NCBI GenBank assembly: GCA_022575985.1 | Contig: JAKSXM010000288.1 | Span: 2,507,501 to 2,571,500, forward strand | Direction: 5' to 3' | Length of the DNA stretch: 64,000 nt | From: Anagrus nilaparvatae | Lineage: Eukaryota > Arthropoda > Insecta > Hymenoptera > Mymaridae | Notes under the pieces: model-generated | Database searches by the model: none | The model's input: the letters and a program-made list of their open reading frames with translations, nothing else | Told to the model about the DNA's origin: nothing | Shown: in pieces, positions 47,091-57,925 of the stretch | Layout of the letters: each line of letters starts with the position of its first letter | Numbering within the stretch: the stretch's first letter is position 1 | Translations under genes and position numbers: made by a program

Positions 47091-50020
47091 ACTCCAGTCA
47101 CAACGCGGGGGGGGGGGGGTGTATTTTCTCCTACTGACATGAGATTTGCTCTACTATATGTTTTTTGGGTCGCTGATCACGAAAATCGGGGTTTCCCCCC
47201 GAAATTTTCGGAACACCCTTAAATTTGCAAAAACTACCCCCAAAAAGGGTTTTTTTTTATATACAGGGTGAGTCATTTTAAAAGATACACCTAAATATCT
47301 CGAAAACTAAGTTAAATCAAAAAAAATGTTTGGAACAAAAGTTTCAGGGTTTTGAGGGGGACATCCGATGGCGTTATTAGATATTGGGTCCTAAGGCCCA
47401 AAAAAGGCCCACGGGTACCAACTTTAAAATTTTAAATGGGAAGTATATTTTTTTATTTTAAATTCGGATTCCGCAGGAAATTTGGCGTTCAAATACGTTT
47501 TGGGCAAAAAAAAAAACATAAGGCCCTTTTGTATTTAGGCCCAAAAATCGATTTTCTAAGGTTTTTTATGATGAAAAAGATATTCCAAATTTTTCCTATT
47601 CTTCTTAATGCATGTAAGTTTTGGTGGGAGATATCTGATGATAAAAGCAGATTTTGGGCCCTAAATAATCAAAAGGACCTCATAGGGCCCAATTTTAAAA
47701 TTGAAAACAGATTAAATAACTTTTTTTTTTTAATTTTAATGATGAAGAAAAAATTAATTATGCACAAAATTTTGGCTAAAATAAAAACATAAGGCCCCTC
47801 TCAGGGCCCAAAAATGATTTTGCAGGTCCTAGTACGAATAAATACGACGTTTTGAGATGTTCCTAATTTTTTTAATCTGTGCATGTCATGATAGAGGAAA
47901 CATGACGACAAAAGAAAATTTCTGGTTTCGAAAAATTACTGGGCCCTGACAGGGGCCTTATGTTATTTTTTGCCTAAATTTGTATGCAAAATTAAATTTT
48001 TCGAGATCAATCCAATTTAAATGAAAACAGTTGTCTTATCTGTTTCAAATTTTAAAATTGGGCCCTGTGAGGCCCATTTGGTGCTTTCGAAACCAGAAAT
48101 TTTCTTTTGTCGTCATGTTTCCTCTATCATGACATACACAGATTAAAAAAATTAGGAACATCTCAAAACATCGTATTTATTCGTACTAGGACCTGCAAAA
48201 TCATTTTTGGGCCCTGGCAGGGGCCTTATGTTTTTATTTTAGCCAAAATTTTGTGCATAATTAATTTTTTCTTCATCATTAAAATTAAAAAAAAAAAAGT
48301 TATTTAATCTGTTTTCAATTTTAAAATTGGGCCCTATGAGGTCTTTTTGATTATTTAGGGCCCAAAATCTGCTTTTATCATCAGATATCTCCCACCAAAA
48401 CTTACATGCATTAAGAAGAATAGGAAAAATTTGGAATATCTTTTTCATCATAAAAAACCTTAGAAAATCGATTTTTGGGCCTAAATACAAAAGGGCCTTA
48501 TGTTTTTTTTTGGCCCAAAACGTATTTGAACGCCAAATTTCCTGCGGAATCCGAATTTAAAATAAAAAAATATACTTCCCATTTAAAATTTTAAAGTTGG
48601 TACCCGTGGGCCTTTTTTGGGCCTTAGGACCCAATATCTAATAACGCCATCGGATGTCCCCCTCAAAATCCTGAAACTTTTGATCCAAACATTTTTTTCG
48701 ATTTAACTTAGTTTTCGAGATATTTAGGTGTATCTTTTAAAATGACTCACCCTGTATTAGCAAACTGAGTTTATAGATTTAGCCGGACCAGAGCGACCAG
48801 ATTATGTCCATACAGGTTTTTTGGGTCGCTAATCAAGAATTTGGGGGAATTTTCAATAAATAATTAATATTTCACCCTTAAATTAGCAAAAACAAACCCT
48901 AAAAAGGGTGTTTTTGCTATTTTCGCACTTTGAGCGACCAGATTAGGTCATTACGGGTTTTTTGGGTCACTAATAAAGAATGTGTGGGAATTTTTGATAA
49001 ATAATTAATATTTCACCCTTAAATTAGCAAAAACAACCCATAAAAAGGGTGTTTTTGCTATTTTCGCACTTTGAGCGACCAGATTAGGTACTTACTGGTT
49101 TTTTTGGGTTTTTGGGTCGCTGATCAATAATTTAGGGAGTTTTTTGTAAATAATCAATATTTTACCCTTAAATTTGCAAAAACAACCCCTAAACGGGGTT
49201 GATCATTTGTAATTTTATTATTTTTATTCACCTGCATTATTTTCAATTATTAAAAAATGTTTTTACATAAATTTTATGAATACTTTATTTATAATTTTTT
49301 GAGTATTAATAATAAATCAGAACTCCCTTTAATAGCAATCATCATACTTAAGTTACAGTTAAGTATCCCAAAAATACTTAAAATAAGTTTACAAAAAGTA
49401 AAAAATGCATGAATATACAAAAAATCCCATTGTTTCAGAGAATTTCAGTAATATAAGTGTGAATTATTAAATATAAAAAAAAAAATCCCCCAAATCCTTG
49501 ATCATCGACCCAAAAAAACTGTAAAAACCTCATTTGGCTGCTCAAAGTACGAAAATAGCAAAAACACCCTTTTTAGGGGTTGTTTTTGTTAATTTAAAGG
49601 GTGAAATATTAATTATTTATTGAAAATTCCCCCAAATTCTTGATTAGCGACCCAAAAAACCTGTATGGACATAATCTGGTCGCTCAATGTGCAAAAATAT
49701 CAAAAACACCCCCTTTTAGAGTTAATTTTTGCTAATTTAAGGGTGAAATATTAATTGTTTATAAAAAATTCTCCAAAATTCTTTATTAGCGACCCAAAAA
49801 ACCCCTTAACACCAATTTTTGGCTAAATCTATAAACTCAGTTTGCTAATATATCAAAAAAACCCCTTTTTGGGGGTAGTTTTTGCAAATTTAAGGGTGTT
49901 CCGAAAACATCTCCCGAAAAAGACCACAATTTTCGTGATCAACGACCCAAAAAACATATAGTAGAGCAAATCTCATGTCAGTAGGAGAAAACACACCCTA
50001 AACCGCGTTTTGACTGGAAT
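47091..50020. mobile_element. Family E element (E1), 2.9 kb, with nested palindrome
   Basis: The terminal repeats are ACTCCAGTCACAACGCGG at the left and CCGCGTTTTGACTGG at the right. Next to them on each side are mirrored blocks with GAGATTTGCTCTACTATA. The interior consists of modules of about 150 bp: TTTTTTGGGTCGCT, AATTAATATTTCACCCTTAAA, TTAGCAAAAAC, ACCCCTAAAAAGGGGT-type short palindromes and TTTCGCACTTTGAGCGACC. These run one way in the left half and inverted in the right half. No transposase is encoded. The nested 47264-48754 insertion should be subtracted, leaving about 1.4 kb. Confidence 0.75.
47262..48756. mobile_element. Tc1/mariner-type foldback element, 1.49-kb palindrome
   Basis: The body 47264-48754 starts CAGGGTGAGTCATTTTAAAA, ends with the exact inverse, and is flanked by TA on both sides (47262-47263, 48755-48756). 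The arms of about 670 bp are nearly identical over their length, around a loop of about 150 bp near 48 kb. TA duplication points to the Tc1/mariner group. Open frames at 47436-47792 (+) and 48239-48490 (-) are the same sequence read from the two arms and are not considered genes. Confidence 0.8.
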
Positions 50021-50308
50021 AGTAAACCTTCCATGAATACATTAGATAAATACTAATTAAATTTTTCTATATCACTAAATTGGCTAATCAGGCGCAGAAA
50101 ATTTAGTTAAAAAAGTTAATAATTTAGATAATAAATTCTGTCTGCATTAGTTCATATTCAAGAATACTTAAATTGATTCCTACTCTAGCTTTTCTTCTTA
50201 ATATTTGAGATATCTGAAACAAAAAAATATTTTGTTTTTCTTATAAAATATATATTTTGCATAAATAGTAAACAAATTTTTGAAATTTTTCTTACACCAA
50301 AATAAAGA

Positions 50309-50420
50309 CCTACACTGTAAAAATTCTTGTACGGATAAATACTATCTGGTTTATAAATTGACTATCTGGAATTTGCAAATAGTAAATGTAAATTTACTAT
50401 CATAATTGTTACAGTGTAAG
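50309..50420. mobile_element. Short TA-flanked MITE, 108 bp
   Basis: CACTGTAA at 50313 and its inverse TTACAGTG at about 50416 bound the element, with TA on both outer sides. The ends match those of the 427-bp element at 59.8 kb. It holds inverted ATTTGCAAATAG/TAAATTTACTAT phrases and no coding frame. Confidence 0.6.
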
Positions 50421-50479
50421 GAAATCAAGTTTTTAATAAATATTAGATTGGAGAGTTATAGTTATGGAAAATAAACAAT

Positions 50480-50968
50480 TTTTTAAAATCGCCTTCTCCG
50501 AGAAAGTTCTCTTAGAGTGGGTAAAATTTCTGAAATTTCTGAAAAAAATCGCCCTCACCTAGTAGTAGACACATCCACGAACCCTATCTACAACAATTCC
50601 TCACTTGTATTTATGATCTCCTTTTGGAACTCCCTCCCTGAAGAAATAAGTCTGTCTAGCTCAGTAGAAGTTTTCAAATCTAGTCTTTACCAACACCTTC
50701 TAGAGATTGACAGACGTGAAGCAAACCTCCCTTAACTTAAATTTATTCCTACATTCTTTTTACATATTTTAATCTCATTTGCCTCTTCCTTCCCTCTTCC
50801 TCTCTTTTTTCTAGATCCTTATTAAAATTTTATTACATTGTAAATTGATATATTATATTAAATTTAAATTAGCATGTAGCAACAAAATATCTTTATCATT
50901 AATGTACTACAATATTTTGTACAATCTTGTACGATAATCTTATTAATAAAAAAAAAAATAAAAAATAA
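50480..50968 (+). mobile_element. 5'-truncated LINE 3' end
   Basis: A frame reads RLLRESSLRVGKISEI, then NPIYNNSS, FWNSLPEEISLSSSVEVFK and SLYQHLLE. FWNSLPxEI...S...FK..L..HLL is the conserved tail of many jockey/CR1-like reverse-transcriptase polyproteins. A stop follows at 50735, then about 200 bp of 3'UTR and an A-rich tail AATAAAAAAAAAAATAAAAA at 50944-50968. The rest of the element is absent, as is usual for LINE copies truncated during insertion. Confidence 0.75.
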
Positions 50969-51021
50969 AAAATTGAGAACCTTATTTTTTCTTCAAAAAA
51001 TTATTATATCTCTATGTTAAA

Positions 51022-51890
51022 TACTCCAGACAAAATACGGGTTTGGTTGAATTATCTCTGGCAAACACCAGATTTGCTCTACTATAGGTTTTTTCGGTCG
51101 CTGAACGTGAAAATCGGGGTCATTTGGCAGAGAAATTGAAGCTTCACCCCAAAAAAGGTTTTTTTTTTAGATATTTGCACTTTGAGCACTCAGATTTGCA
51201 CCATACGGGTTTTTTGGGTCGCTGATTAAGAATTTCGACTATTCTTTTTCATAAATAATCAATATTTCACCCTTAGAATAACTAAAACTACCACTAAAGT
51301 ATTAGCCTAAAATATTAGTTTCTTTTTCATAAATAATCAATATTTCACCATTAAAATATCTAAAACTATCCCTGAAATATTAGCCCTAAAATATTAGCTT
51401 CTTTTTCATAAATAATCAATATTTCACCCTTAAAATAGCTAATATTTTAGGGGTAGTTTTAGCTATTTTAAGGGTGAAATATTGATTATTTATGAAAAAG
51501 AAGACGAAATTCTTGATTAGCGACCCAAAAAACCTATATGAGCATATCCTGGATGCTAAAAGTACGAAAATAGCAAAAACACCCCCTTTTCGAGAGGGTA
51601 GTTTCAGCCAATTTAGGGGTGAAATTTTAATTATTTATGAAAAAGAAGTCAACATTCTAGGCCAGCGATCCAAAAAATCCGTATGATGAAATTCTGAGCG
51701 CTCAAAGTGCGAATATGTAAAAAAAAACCTTTTTTGGGGTAGTTTTTGCAAATTTAAGAGTGAAGCCCTAAATCCTCTGCCAAATGACCCCAATTTTCGT
51801 GTTCAGCGACCCAAAAAACCTAGTTGAGCAAATCTCGTGTTTGCCATTGATAATACAACCCCCCCCCCCCCCCGTATTTTGACTGGAGTA
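51022..51890. mobile_element. Family E element (E2), 0.87 kb
   Basis: Terminal repeats TACTCCAGACAAAATACGGG and CCCGTATTTTGACTGGAGTA. Inside are the GAGATTTGCTC-type blocks, GGGTCGCTGA modules and, from about 51300, several short modules AAATATTAGC...TTCACCCTTAAAATA arranged head-to-head about a centre near 51440. The right end carries a run of 15 or more C. No coding frame is real; the 64-codon plus frame at 51492 lies in repeat modules. Confidence 0.75.
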
Positions 51891-52078
51891 AAATATCAAG
51901 TCGCTGACTTAACTTTCATTGCTTGGATTTGGTTGGCATCTTAAGGTCTAGTAGATTTAAAAAGTTCTTCCAGGCCTTAAAAATCACGTTTCTGTATCTG
52001 CAACTTTCCCTATTTTTCAATGAAATGAATTTGAAGACCCGTTTTTGGCCTCAATTTTGATCATTTTCCTGATTTTTT

Positions 52079-52690
52079 AACATGGAACATGTTCATTGGA
52101 TGGGGTATTTGAAAAAGTCCGGCTCGGCAGGGGGGGGTTCAAAAATTGACGCTTTTAGGGGGGGGGGGGGGTAAAAAATTGACGCTTTTAGGGGGGGGGG
52201 TCAAAAATTGACGTTTTTAGAGGGGGGGGGTCAAATGGACTTAGAATATTTTCGATTCAGGGACTTTTGGTGCAGAAGTACCTAGAGACCTATGGTGCAG
52301 AAGTACCTAGGGACCTATGGTGCAGAAGTCCCTAAAGACCTTTGGTGCAAAAGTACCTAGGGAGGATTGGTGCAGAAGTCGCTAAAGACCTTTGGTGCAG
52401 AAGTAGCTAGGGACCATTGGTGCAGAATTTTTAAGAATTTATTGTAAAAATTAATAAAAAGTAAATTCATATTATTTAAAAAACTATAATAATTTGAAAA
52501 TTTAATTAATTTGGTTCATTTTGATGTCTAAGCAGCATGATTTCTATAATAAAAATCTAAATATAAATATTTGCATATAAATATTTTTATTATGAACACA
52601 ATAGATACTTTATTATCAATGTTATAAATGAACATGTTCCATGCTCGTTGGTTGTGTATAGTTACACAAACCGGTTATAAATTTTAATTG
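52079..52690 (+). mobile_element. Family F copy (F4) with minisatellites
   Basis: Left end AACATGGAACATGTTCATTGG; right end GAACATGTTCCATGCTCG followed by the TTGTGTATAGTTACACAA hairpin and CCGGTTATAAATTTT. The G-rich block is expanded to three tandem units of about 35 bp (52130-52240, AAAATTGACGCTTTTAG plus 8-13 G). A second tandem array follows at 52262-52430. Non-coding. Confidence 0.7.
52262..52430. repeat. Minisatellite, about 25-bp unit, 6-7 copies
   Basis: The unit is close to AAGTACCTAGGGACCT plus WTGGTGCAG, with copies differing at a few positions (ACCTAG, CCCTAA, GCTAAA). It starts within TTTAGGGACTTT, part of the normal family F body, so it arose by local expansion inside this copy. 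Confidence 0.75.
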
Positions 52691-52814
52691 GATTTCAGAT
52701 GTAACTCTTTTTCTTTTGCCTTAAAATCAATAGAAATAAATTAATTTTTATTTTTAAATAAGTGAGTTTTATTTGCAATAGAAGTCCAAAATGTAAATAA
52801 TATATACAAATAAG

Positions 52815-53094
52815 TACACTAAAAAAAAATCCGGTTGCCGTTACTAGAATTCCAGTTACTGCTACCGGAATTTCTTTCTTTTAAATACTTGCAGATGATA
52901 CAAATCCTACAAAAAATTTAAAAAAAAAATTTTTTTTTTTTTTAATTTTTTTAAAGTTCTATTTTTTTCTTTAAAGTTCTAATTTTTTTAAAGTACTATG
53001 CCGCGAAAGTTGTATAATTAGTGAAACTCATTTTCTTTAAATTTTCTTTACGTTTTAAGCCCAGCTGCCACAACCGGATTTTTTTTTTAGAGTA
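52815..53094. mobile_element. TA-flanked MITE, 276 bp
   Basis: The ends are CACTAAAAAAAAATCCGGTTG and the near-inverse CAACCGGATTTTTTTTTTAG at the right, flanked by TA (52815-52816, 53093-53094). The interior has inverted TACCGGAATT / GTTACTAGAATTCC phrases and long A/T runs. It is of the same general type as the 172-bp element at 60.27 kb. Non-autonomous, probably Tc1/mariner-mobilised. Confidence 0.6.
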
Positions 53095-53990
53095 GTTGAA
53101 ATAGCTCACGTTGTGGAATTGTTATTCGGAAGAGGGCCACACATTTACAATTATAACACCAAAAAATATGAAAACTAATACTTAAAGTGAAAAATAATAA
53201 CTATTTGAATTAAAAAATTTTTTAAACCTGAATAAATTAGCACGAAATAGGGGAAATTCCTTATTCAAAGAACAAAACAAAAGTTTTGAGTTGAGAAAGT
53301 TGAAATGTATGAATAAAAAAATTTGAAAGATGGTTTTGGTTGCATCAAATAAAAAAAAAATCCAAAATTGGCACAAAACAGACTATATGAGATGAGACCA
53401 TTAATTTTTCAAAGGACCAAAAGATTTTCGATCAGTATGTCAAAAAATACATAAATCATTGATATGAAAATGTTTTTATTCTACTTTTTATTCAATTAAA
53501 ATTCACAAAGTTGAAAATTTGTGAAAAAATGACCAAAAATTAGGAACAGGAGCACTTCTTGAAAAAGGAACCAAAAATGCTTAAGTAGTAAAATCCAATG
53601 CAAAAGATTTTTAAGGGTCATCTCCAGACTAGCTTCTCCATTGTTAACATTTTCTTTCAGAAAACAGAATCACAAAATTACGTATCTTGTTCAATTTTAA
53701 TCCTGAAAGAAACAATTTTTTAAAATTATGTCATCAAAAACCTGACCCTATTCTCTACACTTTAACATGCATAATAAAAAATGAAAGAAGAAAATTATAA
53801 AATTTATCAATATACCTATAAATTTAGTATAAAATAAATAATAAATTTTTATTGAAAAAACTATAAATATTTATAAAACAAGCTTATACGTTGAAAAAAT
53901 ATTATTTTATCTACGTAATATTTATGAGTTTAAAATATTTAAAATTTTTAACGTTTTGAGGTTTATATGTTAAATATATTGCATAAAAAT
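53095..53990. other. AT-rich non-coding DNA
   Basis: No gene recognised. Open minus frame 53182-53376 is low-complexity. Confidence 0.4.
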
Positions 53991-54019
53991 ATTTTTCTTA
54001 TTTTTGGCGACAAAAATTA

Positions 54020-54659
54020 TATCATGCGCGCGCAGATATTAAGTAAGCACGCGCTTTTTAAAGTTTCAAAAAGCATGCTTTCACGTTATCATCTTTTATA
54101 TATGAATTTTAACTTTAGTTGTTACCGCGCTTTTGAAACGAACGCGCGTGATTAAATTTTTGCTAAAGTAATAATATTTTCGTGTGTGATTTTTCATTAT
54201 TTAAGTGTAAGAAAATTAATTAATTAATTAAAGATTTTTTTAATTTGTTTCATAAAAAATTTTCTATTATTAATTTTTTTTTGTTTTTTTGTTTTTTTTG
54301 GGTTTTTTAATAAAAAGTTTATTAATTAACAAAAAAATTAATTACAATTGGTTAGTGTGTAAAAATGTGAAAAAAAAAAAAAAATATCTAAGTGAACAAA
54401 ATTTCAAAAAAAAAAACGTGCTAATTAAAATTTCAAACAATTTAAAAGTCATAACTTTTTTCAAATGTGTTAAATAAAAGTTATTTTCCTTTCAATTAAA
54501 AAAAAATAGTGATTATTTTAACAAGTTATATTATTAATTAAACCAATAAAATAAAGTGTCGATAATAATCAAGAAAAAAAAACAGAAGATGTATTTTATA
54601 TAATAAATAGCATTAAAAAAAAAAGTTAATTTTCAACAAGTTTTCTTAGGATATTAAAA
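54020..54659 (+). promoter_or_regulatory. Possible promoter and 5'UTR exon of a plus-strand gene
   Basis: ATGCGCGCGCAGA (54023), AAGCACGCGC (54047), TACCGCGCTTTTGAAACG and AACGCGCGTG (54124-54150) form a CpG-rich patch unlike its surroundings. About 500 bp later a consensus donor AAAA|GTAAGT occurs at 54659/54660. This pattern resembles an insect core promoter with a long non-coding first exon. No coding exon is found to the right, so the coding part would lie outside the window. Inference only. Confidence 0.3.
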
Positions 54660-57600
54660 GTAAGTTTATAATAAAAAATGAAAACAATAAAAAATATTTT
54701 TAACACTTAAGGAGATTTATGAGAAAATGATTACCAAGTTTTTAAATAATAAAATTTTTGATTTATGTCATTTTTTTTAATGGTAGTAAATCATGTATTT
54801 ATTTTTCTGTTAATTATTTATTAATGATGAAAAAAATAAAATTGTTTGAAAAAAATTTATCAATAAATTGTTTTTTAATAATTGAAGAATGGAAAATGAG
54901 ATGTAGAGTAAAATTTTGTAATTAAACCTGTTGCATATTATAATACAGGGTAGAGAGAAGTGATAAAATGATAAATAAATTGTTTTAGTGTACGTAAATT
55001 TCGTTCTATTTATTATGTTACAATACGAATATTATTTTTATTTTTTGTAATTTTCAATTTTTTGTTTTTTTTATTGAAAAAATGATATTTTTGATATTTA
55101 ATATTATTTTGATAAATTATACCGTTGATTCATTAATATTTTTTTTTAAGTTTGAAAAGGTCATTAAAATACAGTGTTTACGTGATTCATTAGTAATTTT
55201 CTTTAAAAAATAAAATATTATTAATGAAAGTGCTTTAACCTTACAGTCTTTTTGCTAGAATCGTCCGAATTCTCCATATGTTATGACATTTTATTTTTAT
55301 TATTTTAAGAATAGTATAAAAGTGTTACAATAACAGTACTAATGCACTAACTTCTAGAGTTATATATTAAGTTTTTCAACTAGAAATTAAAAACTTTATA
55401 GTTCATTACTTTTAACAAAATCAATATTAGCCGATATTGAAATTTTATGTTAGTCTAAGTAGATTGTGTCATTTTAAACTAAGTTTTGGTTTATTTTTAC
55501 CGGTTCAAGTTCTCCGAGTTGCATTTTACTAAGATTCTAAGACTTTTAAGTTTCGTTTCTTTTAATTAATCATTTTTAGCCAAAAGATAATAAACATATG
55601 AAATTGATGACTTAAGGAAACGTAAAGATAAATTAAAAAATTTTTTTTTTCTATTAAACAATTTTTTTTGGTTAATCATAACACTTTGCGCCTATCTTAA
55701 ATGAACCGAAAAAATTTCTTTTTAATATTTTAAAAATTTTCTTTACGTTTTAAGTCATTTGCAATAAACCTAAAAAAAAATTTCGCTAGCTACAAGCGAA
55801 ACTCCAATAGTGGCTAGTGAAAAAATTCGCTTGTGGCAAACGGAAAAATTCCGCTAACGGCAAGCAGTTTTTTTTCTGCGTTTGCTATTTGCTTAGAAAT
55901 TTTAGAGCCAATTTTATAAACAAATACCTTTAACTTATTACAGAAAGAGTTTAGCGAAAAATTTTCTACGCTCCCTCCCCCTAAAAATGAATACTTCACA
56001 TAAGCTTGGCAAAATTATTATCCAAACTCTTCAGATCTAGAAGAGAGTAGAGAAGATCTAGATCTAGAATCTCCGAAATTTTCCTCAGTTAAAAAAAAAA
56101 TTATTGTTATATCGCGATCTTAAAAATATCAAAAAAACGTTTGAGTTACTGAAATTAAATAAGTTTATACAAGATATTATTTTTTTATTTTTGAAAAAAA
56201 GGCTTTAAAAGCTGAAAATACCAGAATTTTAATTTTTTTTTGTTAAAGAAAATTCATCGAAATTAAACGAATGATAAGGTGGCTCCCTCGTCATAATAAT
56301 AATAATCTCCGATCTCGTCCAGAACTCAAGCTTTATTTAATGTTAAACATCCAAAATATTAATAACAAACTTTTTAAAACTTGTACAACTGATTTTAAAT
56401 TACATAATTTTTTTATTAAACAAACATTTTTTTTAAAATGAAATTAAACCGAGTTAATTCACGAAAATCTTTAGATTTTGCATGGCTACAAGGGTAAATA
56501 TTTAAATAATATAATTTAAATAATATAATTTAATTATAATTACTGCAATTTTATTTGTGTTAAAGTTATTTAATTTGCTTAAATCAAATTCTCTATTTTT
56601 TATACACCATACACTGAAATTCTTTTTGGCTTTCTGATCACTTGGATAGTGCGTCAAAGCTCCAAATCCTTAGCTTGCTTCTCTACAAATTTTTCGGGGC
56701 GTATAACCCCAAATTTGAGAACTCTATAACACGAAATTAGGTTCACGATTACTTTGAGGTTATAAAAAAAGTAAAAACAAAAGCAAATGATTATTTAAGG
56801 CAAATAGACATTTATTTTGGGCCATTGCTCCTCAAAATTCGGCTTTAAAATCAACAAATAATCAGTAAAGTAACGACTTAATACAATTTGTCAGAGAGCT
56901 AAAAAGATTTTCAGTGTAATTATATTATACAGTCCACATCAATCATTTTGGTCACTTCATGAAAGAACTACCTTAAAATATGAATTTTGATTTTTAATTC
57001 TAAATTTTGGGGTAATTATTTTTCGATATGAATTCTGTTACAAACATAATCATTACTCAAATATTTAAAGTATTCGTAGTAATATATTTTTGAAAAAAAA
57101 ACCTATTATGAATTTATTCATAAATAAAGTTTTAACCAAAGTTTTTATTTATAAATATACAACCCATTTAAAGTGTCAGTCAAGTTAACCGCCTACATAA
57201 ACGTATTTTTACTAAAAAAAATATATTGTTTTATAGTATAAAAAATCATTTCAAAACTTCAAAACTTTTTAAAACTATAAATATTTATTCTTATACCATA
57301 ACTAGAATGCTAAAAATTTATATGAAAAATTACAAACAAAAGCAATACCTAGCCCTACAAATAGTTACTGCATTACATATTTTTTAAATTATTCCAATAA
57401 ATCTTTGAAATATCTAGAACAAATTTTACAAATAAGTTTTTTTCTTTGTAATTTATTGCAAAAAATTTACAAACATTATGGAATTTTAGAATTTACAAAT
57501 ATGCAGCATGCAAATAGTGTTCTAGAAAATTTGTATTTTTTTCTCTGATGAGTACGTTATTAAATACTTTTTCATCTGCTAACTATTCAATTTTCTCTTT

Positions 57601-57880
57601 TAAAGCAAAATAAAAAAATGCGCGAAAACAGAAACAAAATTTTTTCTATTTTTTTATTTCTTTTAGAGTTTGGGGACAAATGCGATTTCAAAGGGCATGC
57701 CCGGGCACTTTAGAAAGCTACGACGTTAGTAATTGTTATTTAATATAGTTTCTAAACATGTTCCTTGCAAGTTATTTGTGTACGTATGTAAATGTTATAA
57801 GTTTTTAAAAACTAATTAAATCTAAATCTGAATAATTTTATTCGATAAATTGAGCTAACAATTGTTTGGATATTTCGCCT
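54660..57880. other. AT-rich non-coding DNA, possibly a first intron
   Basis: No gene is seen. At 55730-55880 there is MITE-interior-like sequence (TTTACGTTTTAAGTCATTTGC, TAGCTACAAGCGAAACTCC, CGGAAAAATTCCGC) without resolved ends. A GATCTAG-rich short repeat occurs at 56030-56070. Confidence 0.35.
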
Positions 57881-57882
57881 CT

Positions 57883-57925
57883 GGCTAAATAGTGTGAGGC
57901 TCGTCAGTACGTACACTATTTAGCC
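57883..57925. repeat. Perfect 13-bp stem hairpin
   Basis: GGCTAAATAGTGT (57883-57895) is exactly inverted as ACACTATTTAGCC (57913-57925) around a 17-base loop GAGGCTCGTCAGTACGT. There is no U-run right after it and no protein-coding context. Function unknown. Confidence 0.6.

Noticed and set aside
47436..47792. 118-codon open frame (+), with a partner at 48239-48490 (-)
   Set aside because: Both are the same sequence read from the two arms of the 1.49-kb palindrome. Composition is low-complexity with no motif.
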